Source of the DNA: Gallionellaceae bacterium UBA6222
GTDB lineage: Bacteria; Pseudomonadota; Gammaproteobacteria; Burkholderiales; Gallionellaceae
DNA: 30,156 nucleotides
Assembly (NCBI GenBank): GCA_002421915.1
Contig: DISA01000013.1
Coordinates: 587 to 30,742 of the forward strand
Direction of reading: 5' to 3'
The position numbers and the translations under genes are program-made. Numbering within the stretch: the stretch's first letter is position 1; each line of letters begins with the position of its first letter. The notes beneath the pieces were generated by a model. It made no database searches. It had not been told where the DNA came from and was given only the letters and a program-made list of their open reading frames with translations. This document shows positions 17,227 to 23,934 of the stretch, one piece after another.

Positions 17227-18393
17227 ATGAAAATCGCCATCGCCGGGACTGGCTACGTCGGACTCTCCAATGCTGTATTGCTGGCTCAACAGAACGAAGT
17301 GGTAGCACTCGACATCCTGCCCGAAAAAGTCGCGATGCTGAATCGCAAGCAGTCGCCGATTGAAGATATCGAGATCGAAGACTATCTGGCCCATCGCGCA
17401 CTCAATTTGAAAGCCACGCTGGATAAGGAGGAAGCCTACACCGGCGCCGACTACGTCATCATCGCCACCCCGACCGACTACGATCCGGAGACCAACTACT
17501 TCGACACCCGCTCGATCGAAACCGTCATCAAAGACGTGCTCGCCATTAATCCGCGCGCGGTAATGATTATCAAATCCACTGTTCCGGTAGGCTACACCAG
17601 CAAGGCCAGGATACAGTTCAACTGCGATAACCTGATTTTCTCGCCGGAGTTCTTGCGCGAAGGTCGCGCCCTGTATGACAACCTGCATCCCTCGCGCATC
17701 GTCGTCGGCGAACGTTCCCGGCGCGCCGAGATCTTTGCCGATCTGCTCAAACAGGGCGCGGTTAAGCAGGATATCGCTACCCTGTTCACTGATTCCACCG
17801 AAGCCGAGGCCATCAAACTGTTTGCCAACACCTATCTGGCAATGCGCGTCGCTTACTTCAACGAACTCGACACCTACGCGGCAACACACAGACTGGACAC
17901 CAAACAGATCATCCAGGGCGTATGTCTCGACCCGCGCATCGGCGACCACTACAACAACCCCTCATTCGGTTACGGCGGTTATTGCCTGCCGAAGGACACC
18001 AAACAACTGCTGGCCAACTACAGCGAGGTTCCGCAGAACCTGATCCATGCCATTGTCGAATCCAACACCACGCGCAAAGACTACATCGCCACCAGCATAC
18101 TCAAGCGTAATCCCAAGGTTGTCGGGATCCATCGGCTGGTCATGAAAAGCGGTTCGGATAACTTCAGGTCTTCCAGCATCCAGGGCATCATGAAGCGGAT
18201 CAAGGCCAAGGGCATCGAGGTCATCGTGTACGAGCCCGCCATGAAGGAACCCGAGTTCTTTCACTCCAGGGTGGTGAGCGATCTCGCACAATTCAAGCAG
18301 GAAGCCGATGTGATCGTGGCCAACCGCATCACCGCCGACCTCATGGATGTGGCGGATAAGGTATACAGTCGCGATCTGTTCGGGAAGGATTGA
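17227..18393 (+). CDS. ugd: UDP-glucose 6-dehydrogenase
   Basis: 388 aa from the ATG at 17227, where the NAD-binding Rossmann motif AIAGTGYVGLSNA begins at once; the upstream in-frame extension lacks similarity. Substrate and catalytic segments: IIKSTVPVGYT, SPEFLREGRALYDNLHPSRIV, AEAIKLFANTYLAMRVAYFNELD and GYGGYCLPKDT, with the catalytic Cys253. It oxidises UDP-glucose to UDP-glucuronate for capsule, exopolysaccharide or LPS precursors. It stands alone between rep and malQ; no glycan cluster is visible. The Shine-Dalgarno sequence is weak. Confidence 0.94.
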   Translation: MKIAIAGTGYVGLSNAVLLAQQNEVVALDILPEKVAMLNRKQSPIEDIEIEDYLAHRALNLKATLDKEEAYTGADYVIIATPTDYDPETNYFDTRSIETVIKDVLAINPRAVMIIKSTVPVGYTSKARIQFNCDNLIFSPEFLREGRALYDNLHPSRIVVGERSRRAEIFADLLKQGAVKQDIATLFTDSTEAEAIKLFANTYLAMRVAYFNELDTYAATHRLDTKQIIQGVCLDPRIGDHYNNPSFGYGGYCLPKDTKQLLANYSEVPQNLIHAIVESNTTRKDYIATSILKRNPKVVGIHRLVMKSGSDNFRSSSIQGIMKRIKAKGIEVIVYEPAMKEPEFFHSRVVSDLAQFKQEADVIVANRITADLMDVADKVYSRDLFGKD

Positions 18394-18466
18394 AACAGCG
18401 CAACCTTTGAATCGCTAAAAGGCTTACGACATGAAATCAATAACCTGAAAAAGCAAGACACTCAAA

Positions 18467-19975
18467 TTGAACCCGCTCTCTATCCGCTCCAGCGGCATCC
18501 TGCTTCACCCAACCTCACTTCCCGGCCCCCACGGCTGCGGAGATTTCGGCGAATCTGCCTATCGCTTCATCGACTGGCTGGTCAGTGCGGGTCAATCCAC
18601 TTGGCAAATGTTGCCATTGGGTGAAATCGGGTCATGCAACTCACCCTACATGAGCAGCTCGGCATTTGCCGGAAGCCCATTGCTGATCAACCCGGATGAG
18701 CTGATCGAACTGGGTTGGCTCAAAGTTGAAGAACTGCCACCGGCCTTTGCCACGCCCAACAATAGAGTCGATTACGCAGCGGTAAAGCAATCCAGAATGG
18801 CACTACTGCGTCTCGCCGAGAATCGTTTCAGACAACAAGGCGGCAAACGTGCGTACGCCGCTTTCGAAAAATTCTGTGATGAATCTCAAAACTGGCTGGA
18901 TGACTACGCCCTGTTCAAAGCCATCCGGGCCAACCAATCCCGGCGGGACTGGAATGTCTGGCCGGAGGGCTTGGCCAAACGCGAGGCAGACGCATTGCAA
19001 GCCGCCACCGTGTCACTCGCAGATGAGATTGGATTCTGGAAATTCTGCCAGTGGTGCTACGACCGCCAATGGCGAAAACTGAAACTTTACGCCAATGCCA
19101 GCGGTGTCCATCTCATTGGCGATGTGCCGATCTTTGTCGCGTATCAAAGTGCCGATGTGTGGGCGCATCAGGACCTGTTTGAACTCGATGCAGACGGATA
19201 TCCGACATCCGTGGCAGGTGTGCCTCCCGATTACTTCAGCAAGACCGGCCAACTCTGGGGCAACCCGCTCTACCGGTGGGAGCACCATGCGGCCACTGAC
19301 TACGCCTGGTGGATCGCGCGCATGAAGCATATGCTGCAGCACTTCGATGTGGTTCGGGTGGATCATTTCCGCGGATTTGCCAATTACTGGGCTGTGCCTG
19401 CGGACGAATTGACTGCAATCAATGGCGAGTGGAGACCGGGGCCCGGAGAACATCTGTTTGTCGCCTTCAAAGCGGCATTCAGGGTGTTACCCATCATTGC
19501 CGAGGATCTGGGTCTCATCACGCCTGACGTAATCGCGCTACGCGACAAGTTTAATCTGCCCGGCATGCGTATCCTGCAGTTCGCTTTCGGCGAGGATGAA
19601 CGCAACTATTTTCTGCCGCACCACTATGTTGCCAACGCGGTCGCCTATACCGGTACCCACGACAACGATACCAGCATCGGCTGGTGGAATTCAGCCGGCC
19701 AGCACGAGAAAGATTTTGCCCGGCGATACCTGAACTGCGACGGTAGCCAGATCAACTGGGACATGATCAGAACATTGTCCGCTTCAGTTGCCAATACGGT
19801 GATTTATCCGCTGCAAGATGTCATCGGTCTCGACGGGGCACATCGCATGAATTTTCCCGGAAAGGCCCGTGACAACTGGGAGTGGCGGTTTACCTGGGAC
19901 CAGTTGGAAGGCGAGGAAACAGCCACACTGGCAGCGGTAACCGAAAAGGATAAACGTAACCCGCGCTTAGCCTGA
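18467..19975 (+). CDS. malQ: 4-alpha-glucanotransferase (amylomaltase) MalQ
   Basis: 502 aa starting at a TTG. I accept this start because family proteins begin just before RSSGILLHPTSLPG and no in-frame ATG is close. GH77 catalytic residues are all seen: Asp299 (VRVDHFRGF, nucleophile), Glu346 (IIAEDLG, acid/base) and Asp399 (TGTHDNDT). Other family blocks are GDVPIFVAYQSADVW and VAGVPPDYFSKTGQLWGNP. It transfers 1,4-glucan segments in glycogen or maltodextrin metabolism. No other glycogen gene is next to it. It ends before a strong bidirectional terminator. Confidence 0.95.
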   Translation: MNPLSIRSSGILLHPTSLPGPHGCGDFGESAYRFIDWLVSAGQSTWQMLPLGEIGSCNSPYMSSSAFAGSPLLINPDELIELGWLKVEELPPAFATPNNRVDYAAVKQSRMALLRLAENRFRQQGGKRAYAAFEKFCDESQNWLDDYALFKAIRANQSRRDWNVWPEGLAKREADALQAATVSLADEIGFWKFCQWCYDRQWRKLKLYANASGVHLIGDVPIFVAYQSADVWAHQDLFELDADGYPTSVAGVPPDYFSKTGQLWGNPLYRWEHHAATDYAWWIARMKHMLQHFDVVRVDHFRGFANYWAVPADELTAINGEWRPGPGEHLFVAFKAAFRVLPIIAEDLGLITPDVIALRDKFNLPGMRILQFAFGEDERNYFLPHHYVANAVAYTGTHDNDTSIGWWNSAGQHEKDFARRYLNCDGSQINWDMIRTLSASVANTVIYPLQDVIGLDGAHRMNFPGKARDNWEWRFTWDQLEGEETATLAAVTEKDKRNPRLA

Positions 19976-20006
19976 ATCAGGCGACAACATAAAAAACAGC
20001 ACAAAT

Positions 20007-20042
20007 AAAAAGGGTTGAATCGCAATGATTCAACCCTTTTTT
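20007..20042. terminator. Bidirectional intrinsic terminator between malQ and hupB
   Basis: Stem GGGTTGAATC (20012-20021) with GATTCAACCC (20027-20036), loop GCAAT, flanked by five A on the left and six T on the right. It reads as a Rho-independent terminator from both sides. It lies between the convergent genes malQ (ends 19975) and hupB (ends 20096). Confidence 0.95.
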
Positions 20043-20095
20043 CATCAAGACCGGGCGATAAACGCGGCGCCCGACCTGACGAAAGAGCGGAGTGA

Positions 20096-20380
20096 TTACT
20101 TCTTGGTGCCGTTGACGGCAGCCTTCAAAGTCGCACCAGCCTTGAAAGCAGGCGCCTTGGAAGCCTTGATCTTCAATTCGGCACCGGTGGCAGGATTACG
20201 GCCGGTACGAGCAGCGCGCTTGCGCACTTCGAACGTGCCGAAGCCAACCAATGCAACGTTGTCGCCCTTCTTCAGAGTCGCGGTGATGATCTCGATCAGT
20301 GCGGCGATGTTGCGGTCCGCGTCAGCCTTGCTGCTACCAGTCTTGGTGGAAAGTGCATCAATCAGTTCTTTACGGTTCAT
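20096..20380 (-). CDS. hupB: DNA-binding protein HU
   Basis: 94 aa, start with GGAG six bases upstream. HU fold: MNRKELIDALSTKTG helical N-terminus, VALVGFGTFEVRKRAARTGRNPATG with the beta-arm RNP segment, and a basic C-terminus. HU rather than IHF is favoured by the sequence FGTFEVRKRAARTGRNP and the KASKAPAFKAG ending. A nucleoid-associated protein. Before the tRNA-Leu element inserted, hupB would have lain directly downstream of tRNA-Leu on the same strand. Confidence 0.95.
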   Translation of the reverse strand: MNRKELIDALSTKTGSSKADADRNIAALIEIITATLKKGDNVALVGFGTFEVRKRAARTGRNPATGAELKIKASKAPAFKAGATLKAAVNGTKK

Positions 20381-20556
20381 ACGTTTCTCCTTTGTCGTTA
20401 TGGGGTGGAATCAACTCCGGGGCGGATTGTTCTGGATATTTAAAAGTTTTGCAACAAAAAAAAATATCTATGCCCAAATCTTGTCAATCCTTGACACATC
20501 GCGGGATCAAGCAGTCAGCTACAAGTCTTTGTCCCAAAAAAACCATGTACCAAAAT
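20381..20556. promoter_or_regulatory. hupB upstream region
   Basis: This stretch holds the hupB ribosome site, a run of nine A (20456-20464) and a perfect inverted repeat TGTCAA-TCC-TTGACA (20482-20496). The left arm supplies a TTGACA -35 on the minus strand, but no -10 hexamer at 16-18 bases is visible, so the hupB promoter is not placed. No ORF is supported here. Confidence 0.35.
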
Positions 20557-20617
20557 CTGGTGCCCGGAGCCGGGGTCGAACCGGCACGCTGGTATTACCC
20601 AAGCGACGGATTTTAAG
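20557..20617 (-). repeat. Left attachment site: displaced 3' fragment of tRNA-Leu
   Basis: 61 bases identical to 23613-23673. It holds the tRNA-Leu 3' end (CCA side at 20558) up to the anticodon loop and then breaks off into unrelated AT-rich sequence (AATCAGCTAATAAATC). It is not a functional tRNA. It marks the end of the element away from the integrase. Confidence 0.93.
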
Positions 20618-20724
20618 AATCAGCTAATAAATCCGAATTGTAATTAATCAATGCCTTGCATCACCCGCAATGATTTCAAGGCAGCTACGGAAAGCGCATG
20701 GATACTGGGGAACATTTTTAACAC

Positions 20725-20744
20725 GGTTACGTTTTGGCTACGGT
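20725..20744 (+). repeat. Left candidate arm-type site (GGYTACG iterons)
   Basis: Two GG(T/C)TACG words spaced 11 bases apart (20725 and 20736). This 20-base block matches 18 of 20 bases of 23539-23558 at the other end in the same orientation. A third related word, GCTACGG, occurs at about 20684. The position close to the attachment site suggests integrase or excisionase binding. Confidence 0.5.
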
Positions 20745-20753
20745 GGAAGAAAA

Positions 20754-20942
20754 ATGAAAAAACTATTTGTCGATTTGCTACGCGAAATTTACTGGTTCGG
20801 CCTACTTAGTCCGCTTGCAATGCTGATGCATCGCTTGAGGTGCGAACCCAAGACGTTTGCCCGAGTTTTTGGGTGCCTGCCAAAATCGCATCAAGTTACA
20901 CTTTGGCATTACAAACGCATCAATGGCTACCCTGTAGATTAG
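20754..20942 (+). CDS. Small hypothetical protein of the tRNA-Leu element
   Basis: 62 aa from an ATG preceded by GGAAG (spacing about 5), reading MKKLFVDLLREIYWFGLLSPLAML at the start. The N-terminal 25 residues are amphipathic to hydrophobic and the rest is basic and cysteine/histidine-containing (RCEPKTFARVFGCLPKSHQ). I do not recognise the family. It lies in the usual position of small accessory genes upstream of rep in filamentous-phage-like modules. The frame is open 28 codons further upstream, but no better start is visible. It may also be non-coding. Confidence 0.4.
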   Translation: MKKLFVDLLREIYWFGLLSPLAMLMHRLRCEPKTFARVFGCLPKSHQVTLWHYKRINGYPVD

Positions 20943-20952
20943 CTACTGAATA

Positions 20953-21038
20953 CACATATCCACAGCCCGAAGCCCTGCGCGCGTGGCGCATGCCACGCAC
21001 AGGCGCGCAGGGGCGCGTAGCGCGGCTGTGGGTATGTG
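20953..21038. repeat. Nested inverted repeat, candidate replication origin of the element
   Basis: Outer 15-bp arms 20953-20967 and 21024-21038 (CACATATCCACAGCC against GGCTGTGGGTATGTG; 14 Watson-Crick pairs and one G-T). Inside are perfect 10-bp arms 20973-20982 and 21003-21012 (CCCTGCGCGC/GCGCGCAGGG). These enclose hairpin 20982-20997 (CGTGGC, loop GCAT, GCCACG), and beside them is GCGC-GTA-GCGC (21013-21023). The whole folds into a multi-branched cruciform upstream of the rolling-circle rep gene. A double- or single-strand origin is the natural guess; no nick site is identified. Confidence 0.65.
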
Positions 21039-21057
21039 CACAACTCAAACCATCCGC

Positions 21058-21087
21058 TTGACATTGGCAATTTAGTTGCCTTATGCT
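21058..21087 (+). promoter_or_regulatory. Candidate rep promoter with palindromic spacer
   Basis: -35 TTGACA (21058-21063) and -10 TATGCT (21082-21087) with an 18-base spacer. The spacer contains the inverted repeat GGCAA-TTTAG-TTGCC (21066-21080). An operator between -35 and -10 suits a repressor or a MerR-type activator. It reads toward the element's rep gene, leaving a leader of about 165 bases. Confidence 0.6.
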
Positions 21088-21172
21088 TCCCCGCATGTAG
21101 TATTCCCCGCGAGAATAAATTTAGGGGCGCGTAAGTCGAACGGGGGACGCGCTCCGCGTGCAAATCACATTA

Positions 21173-21217
21173 GCCGCACGCAACCAATCTTTTTTGATTT
21201 CGGTTGCTGCGGCTTTT
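21173..21217 (+). terminator. Terminator-like hairpin in the rep leader
   Basis: Left arm 21173-21185 (GCCGCA-c-GCAACC) pairs with 21202-21213 (GGTTGC-TGCGGC) with one bulge, extended by AATC/GATT around a T6 loop, and TTTT-C-ATTTT follows. It sits 29 bases before the Shine-Dalgarno sequence of rep and could stop read-through from upstream or act as an attenuator. Confidence 0.6.
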
Positions 21218-21257
21218 CATTTTCATGCAGCAGCCATTAACTACTGGAGGCTGTCGC

Positions 21258-22316
21258 ATGTCTGAACATCATTTAACAACCACGAACAAACAGAGCGGAT
21301 TGCGCATTGGCGGTCCGACCGCAGGGCGGACAGGTAATGCGCAGTCGCCCCATATAGTAATACGGGGCGAAACTTCTACCCCGATTGAATCCTCTGCGCC
21401 TTTGGCGCATATTGACTGGCTGGGCTTTACTCTAACCCCACCAGTCGATATTCGAGACGATGAAACGAGATCAATCCGATGGCTTATTCCAGAACTCTTT
21501 AAGGTTTTTGGGATTCCCGAGGTAATGGCTCAAGCCACTGGCTCGGGTTGGAACGGATATACCTATCGGGTCAACATCGGCGAAAATGCCCAATACGGGC
21601 TTATTGCATTCGGCGGCGAAAAGCAGCGCGGAACTTTCCACGTTGAATTAAACGCCACGGCCTGTGCTCTCGTTTCTGACTGGCATGCAGTCCAACAATG
21701 GGGCGAAAGCATCGGCGCAAGAATAACTCGCGTTGATTTGGCGCATGACGATATTGAAGGCGAAACGATAAGTATTGAAACCGCCCTTGCCTGGCATAAG
21801 GCCGGACAATTTACAACCAGCGGCCGACCTCCAGATGCTCACCTCCATGACGACTTAGGCAGCGGCAAAGGGAAAACCCTTTACATTGGCGCGCGCGCTC
21901 ACGGTAAGCTGCTCCGTGTCTATGAGAAAGGGCGGCAGCTTGGCGACCCCTCCAGCCCGTGGGTGCGGGTCGAGCTTGAACTGCGCGGTAAAGGTCGTGT
22001 GATACCGTGGGACGTGCTCACCTCGCCAGCCACCTATCTTGCGGGCGGTTATCCTTGCTTGGCCTTCCTCTCTGCCGTACAGGACAAAATCCGCACCATT
22101 ACTAAGGCGGTGCAAATTACCATCGGGTCAATTGTGCGATACCTCCATACGGCGGGGGGAAAGTCCATCAATGTGCTGATGCAGGTACACGGCGGGGATG
22201 CGTTCGCAGTGATTAACGCAATCAAGCGCGATGGCATTCCCCGCCGCTTGGTCAACTATGCGGATTTTCTGCCGCGCATTCTTGACGGCTCGGAGGTGTT
22301 GGAGGTGTTGACGTGA
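21258..22316 (+). CDS. Rolling-circle replication initiation protein (RstA-like, replication initiation factor family)
   Basis: 352 aa from an ATG with TGGAGG seven bases upstream. The order of conserved blocks matches the RstA-type replication initiation factors of filamentous phages and related plasmids: IDWLGFTL near residue 55, TRVDLAHDDIEG (Asp160, His163-Asp165), TLYIGARAHGKLLRVYEKG (Tyr222), then SPWVRVELELRGKGRVIPWDVL. It would nick the element's origin and start rolling-circle replication of an excised circle. The stop overlaps the HTH gene start (GTGA). The first 40 residues are low in similarity. The family call is from recognition, not a search. Confidence 0.85.
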   Translation: MSEHHLTTTNKQSGLRIGGPTAGRTGNAQSPHIVIRGETSTPIESSAPLAHIDWLGFTLTPPVDIRDDETRSIRWLIPELFKVFGIPEVMAQATGSGWNGYTYRVNIGENAQYGLIAFGGEKQRGTFHVELNATACALVSDWHAVQQWGESIGARITRVDLAHDDIEGETISIETALAWHKAGQFTTSGRPPDAHLHDDLGSGKGKTLYIGARAHGKLLRVYEKGRQLGDPSSPWVRVELELRGKGRVIPWDVLTSPATYLAGGYPCLAFLSAVQDKIRTITKAVQITIGSIVRYLHTAGGKSINVLMQVHGGDAFAVINAIKRDGIPRRLVNYADFLPRILDGSEVLEVLT

Positions 22317-22648
22317 ATCAGCCAGTCGAACGCGCCCTAAAATCGCCTCTCCGCGTGCTTACGATTGAACAGGCTGCGGAATTTTTACACCTGCACCCTG
22401 TCACCATGCAACGCATGGCACAGCGCGGAGAAATTCCGGCCGCAAAGCTCGGCAGGCGTTGGGTATTCCTTGAAATTGACCTTGTGGCCTGCCTGCGCGC
22501 ACAATACCCCTCGCGGGTGATGCAGGGCGAACATAAGGAGGTGAAATTATGTCGCTCTACAAACGCAAAGATTCTTCCGTCTATTGGGTCAAGCTCCACC
22601 ACAGCGGAAAGATCGTACAGAGAAGTACTGGGACTGCCGATAAGGTAA
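22313..22648 (+). CDS. Small HTH DNA-binding protein (excisionase/MerR-type helix-turn-helix)
   Basis: 111 aa beginning at GTG, which overlaps the rep stop (GTGA). The helix-turn-helix is LTIEQAAEFLHLHPVTMQRM (about residues 16-35), followed by the wing GEIPAAKLGRRWVF and then EIDLVACLRAQY, the classic excisionase-family domain. The domain ends by about residue 68. The last 33 residues are read through the first 100 bases of int in another frame and have no clear fold. Likely role: Xis-like directionality factor or repressor of the rep promoter. Confidence 0.75.
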   Translation: MNQPVERALKSPLRVLTIEQAAEFLHLHPVTMQRMAQRGEIPAAKLGRRWVFLEIDLVACLRAQYPSRVMQGEHKEVKLCRSTNAKILPSIGSSSTTAERSYREVLGLPIR

Positions 22649-23592
22649 AAGCTCAGGAATACCACGACAGGCTAAAAGCCTCGCTGTGGGAACAGGAACG
22701 GCTCGGCACAAAGCCGCGCTACTCTTGGCAGCAAGCGGTTGTCAGGTGGCTGGAAGAAACGTCCGACAAGGCAACATGCAAAGAGGATGTGCAAAAGCTG
22801 AAATGGCTGCATCCGTATTTAGGCGAGTTGATGCTTGACGAAATCTTGTTGGACACCATCAGCTTGATTAAAGCGGAGAAGCAGAAGGAAGCAACCAAGG
22901 CCACTACCAATCGATATTTGGCAGTTATTCGGTCTGTTCTTATTCGTGCGCGTGATGAATGGGAATGGGTGGAGAAGGTGCCAAAAATAAAGCTCTTTAA
23001 AGAACCTGAAGGCCGCGAACGTTCGCTAACGCCCGAACAGGCAAACCGACTGCTTGCCGAGTTGCCACCGCATTTGCGTGATATGGCACTTTTCACGCTG
23101 CATACGGGCTTGCGTCAATCGAATGTGCTGCAATTGGAATGGTCATGTGTAGATTTGGCGCGTTGCCATGCATGGGTTAACTCGGAGAACTCAAAGAACC
23201 GCAAACCGATCTCCGTAAATCTGAATGCTCGGGCAATGGAAGTGCTTAATCGGCAGATCGGAAAACACCCAACGAGGGTTTTTACCTGTAAGGGTAAACC
23301 GATTTCCCAGGTGGTTAACCTGACATGGAAAAGCGCATTGGCTCGTGCAGGTATCCAAGACCTGCGCTGGCACGATTTGCGTCATACATGGGCAACATGG
23401 CTGCGACAGCTAGGCACCCCTACTCATGAGTTGCAAAGGATGGGTGGCTGGAAGACGGCGGCAATGGTCGAGCGGTATGCTCATGTAGCACCAGACCATT
23501 TAGCACAAGCGGCGGCAAGATTGGAGTCTGTCGGGGTTGGCTACGATTTGGCTACGGTCAGTTTAACAGGTGGTGAAAAGCAAGATGCCTAA
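22549..23592 (+). CDS. Tyrosine-type site-specific integrase
   Basis: 347 aa, start with strong AGGAGG. N-terminal arm-binding region begins MSLYKRKDSSVYWVKLHHSGK, a core-binding SAM-like domain follows at about 60-150, and the catalytic domain from 160. Catalytic residues seen: Arg189 (HTGLRQSN), His275 and Arg278 (HDLRHTWATW), Trp301 (GGWKT) and nucleophile Tyr310 (VERYAHV). It ends 20 bases before the 61-bp repeat in tRNA-Leu, so it should catalyse integration there. Intact and probably functional. Confidence 0.95.
   Translation: MSLYKRKDSSVYWVKLHHSGKIVQRSTGTADKVKAQEYHDRLKASLWEQERLGTKPRYSWQQAVVRWLEETSDKATCKEDVQKLKWLHPYLGELMLDEILLDTISLIKAEKQKEATKATTNRYLAVIRSVLIRARDEWEWVEKVPKIKLFKEPEGRERSLTPEQANRLLAELPPHLRDMALFTLHTGLRQSNVLQLEWSCVDLARCHAWVNSENSKNRKPISVNLNARAMEVLNRQIGKHPTRVFTCKGKPISQVVNLTWKSALARAGIQDLRWHDLRHTWATWLRQLGTPTHELQRMGGWKTAAMVERYAHVAPDHLAQAAARLESVGVGYDLATVSLTGGEKQDA
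23539..23558 (+). repeat. Right candidate arm-type site within the end of int
   Basis: Two GGCTACG words (23539 and 23550), 18 of 20 bases identical to 20725-20744. It lies inside the last codons of int (Gly-Tyr-Asp-Leu-Ala-Thr-Val) 55 bases before the attachment repeat, so coding explains part of the constraint. Confidence 0.45.
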
Positions 23593-23612
23593 ACTGCTCA
23601 AAAGCCTTATGA

Positions 23613-23673
23613 CTGGTGCCCGGAGCCGGGGTCGAACCGGCACGCTGGTATTACCCAAGCGACGGATTTTAAG
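23613..23673 (-). repeat. Right attachment site, part of intact tRNA-Leu
   Basis: Second copy of the 61-bp direct repeat. It restores the 3' 60 bases of tRNA-Leu plus one base beyond CCA, so the tRNA stays functional after insertion. Confidence 0.93.
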
Positions 23674-23705
23674 TCCGTTGTGTCTACCAATTTCACCATC
23701 CGGGC
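23614..23705 (-). tRNA. tRNA-Leu(TAA)
   Basis: 92 nt with encoded CCA. Acceptor GCCCGGA/TCCGGGC, anticodon stem ACGGA/TCCGT around CTTAAAA (anticodon TAA), a long class II variable arm and T-arm GCCGG-TTCGACC-CCGGC. Intact. Integration site of the adjacent element. Confidence 0.97.
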
Positions 23706-23755
23706 ACATTCCCGGGGCGTGCAAAGCCAATCATGCCACGCCCGCAGAGCGGCGC

Positions 23756-23761
23756 ATTATA
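23756..23761 (-). promoter_or_regulatory. -10 element of the tRNA-Leu promoter
   Basis: On the minus strand this reads TATAAT followed by GCGCCGC, a GC-rich discriminator typical of stable-RNA promoters. It would start transcription about 45 bases before the tRNA. A good -35 at 16-18 bases is not visible. Confidence 0.55.
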
Positions 23762-23809
23762 CAGAGGACGCAAAGCGGGACGGGAAGAGAAAAATCTTTC
23801 GCAACTTTC

Positions 23810-23837
23810 TTGACACCATAAACTTAATCCATATAAT
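23810..23837 (+). promoter_or_regulatory. Consensus sigma-70 promoter of tRNA-Gly/tRNA-Cys
   Basis: TTGACA (23810-23815), 16-base spacer, TATAAT (23832-23837), then GCG. Both hexamers match consensus. Start of transcription is expected about 10 bases before the tRNA-Gly gene. Confidence 0.92.
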
Positions 23838-23853
23838 GCGAACCTCGTTTTTT

Positions 23854-23929
23854 GCGGGAATAGCTCAGTTGGTAGAGCGATACCTTGCCAAGGTATAGGT
23901 CGAGAGTTCGAGTCTCTTTTCCCGCTCCA
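23854..23929 (+). tRNA. tRNA-Gly(GCC)
   Basis: 76 nt with CCA. Acceptor GCGGGAA/TTCCCGC, anticodon loop TTGCCAA inside ACC/GGT with anticodon GCC, T-arm GAGAG-TTCGAGT-CTCTT. First gene of a two-tRNA transcript with tRNA-Cys. Confidence 0.97.
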
Positions 23930-23934
23930 AATTC

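Larger units (their letters stand above)
20557..23673 (+). mobile_element. 3,056-bp integrative element in tRNA-Leu(UAA) with rolling-circle Rep, HTH protein and tyrosine integrase
   Basis: Bounded by identical 61-bp direct repeats (20557-20617 and 23613-23673) that match the 3' part of tRNA-Leu from anticodon loop to just past CCA. The intact tRNA is at the integrase end. The repeat-to-repeat distance is 3,056 bp. Contents in order are a 62-aa ORF, a nested inverted repeat, a promoter and structured leader, an RstA-like Rep, a small HTH protein overlapping int, and a tyrosine integrase. No coat, Zot, relaxase or resistance gene is seen. It resembles a minimal inovirus-like satellite or integrated rolling-circle plasmid; which one is open. 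Confidence 0.88.

Noticed and set aside
20482..20496. TTGACA on both strands as promoter for hupB or toward the tRNA-Leu fragment
   Set aside because: No -10 hexamer at a proper distance on either strand. Recorded only as an inverted repeat.
23570..23821. Short ORFs across tRNA-Leu and its flank (same peptide also at 20557-20617)
   Set aside because: They are translations of the tRNA sequence and its duplicated attachment site.
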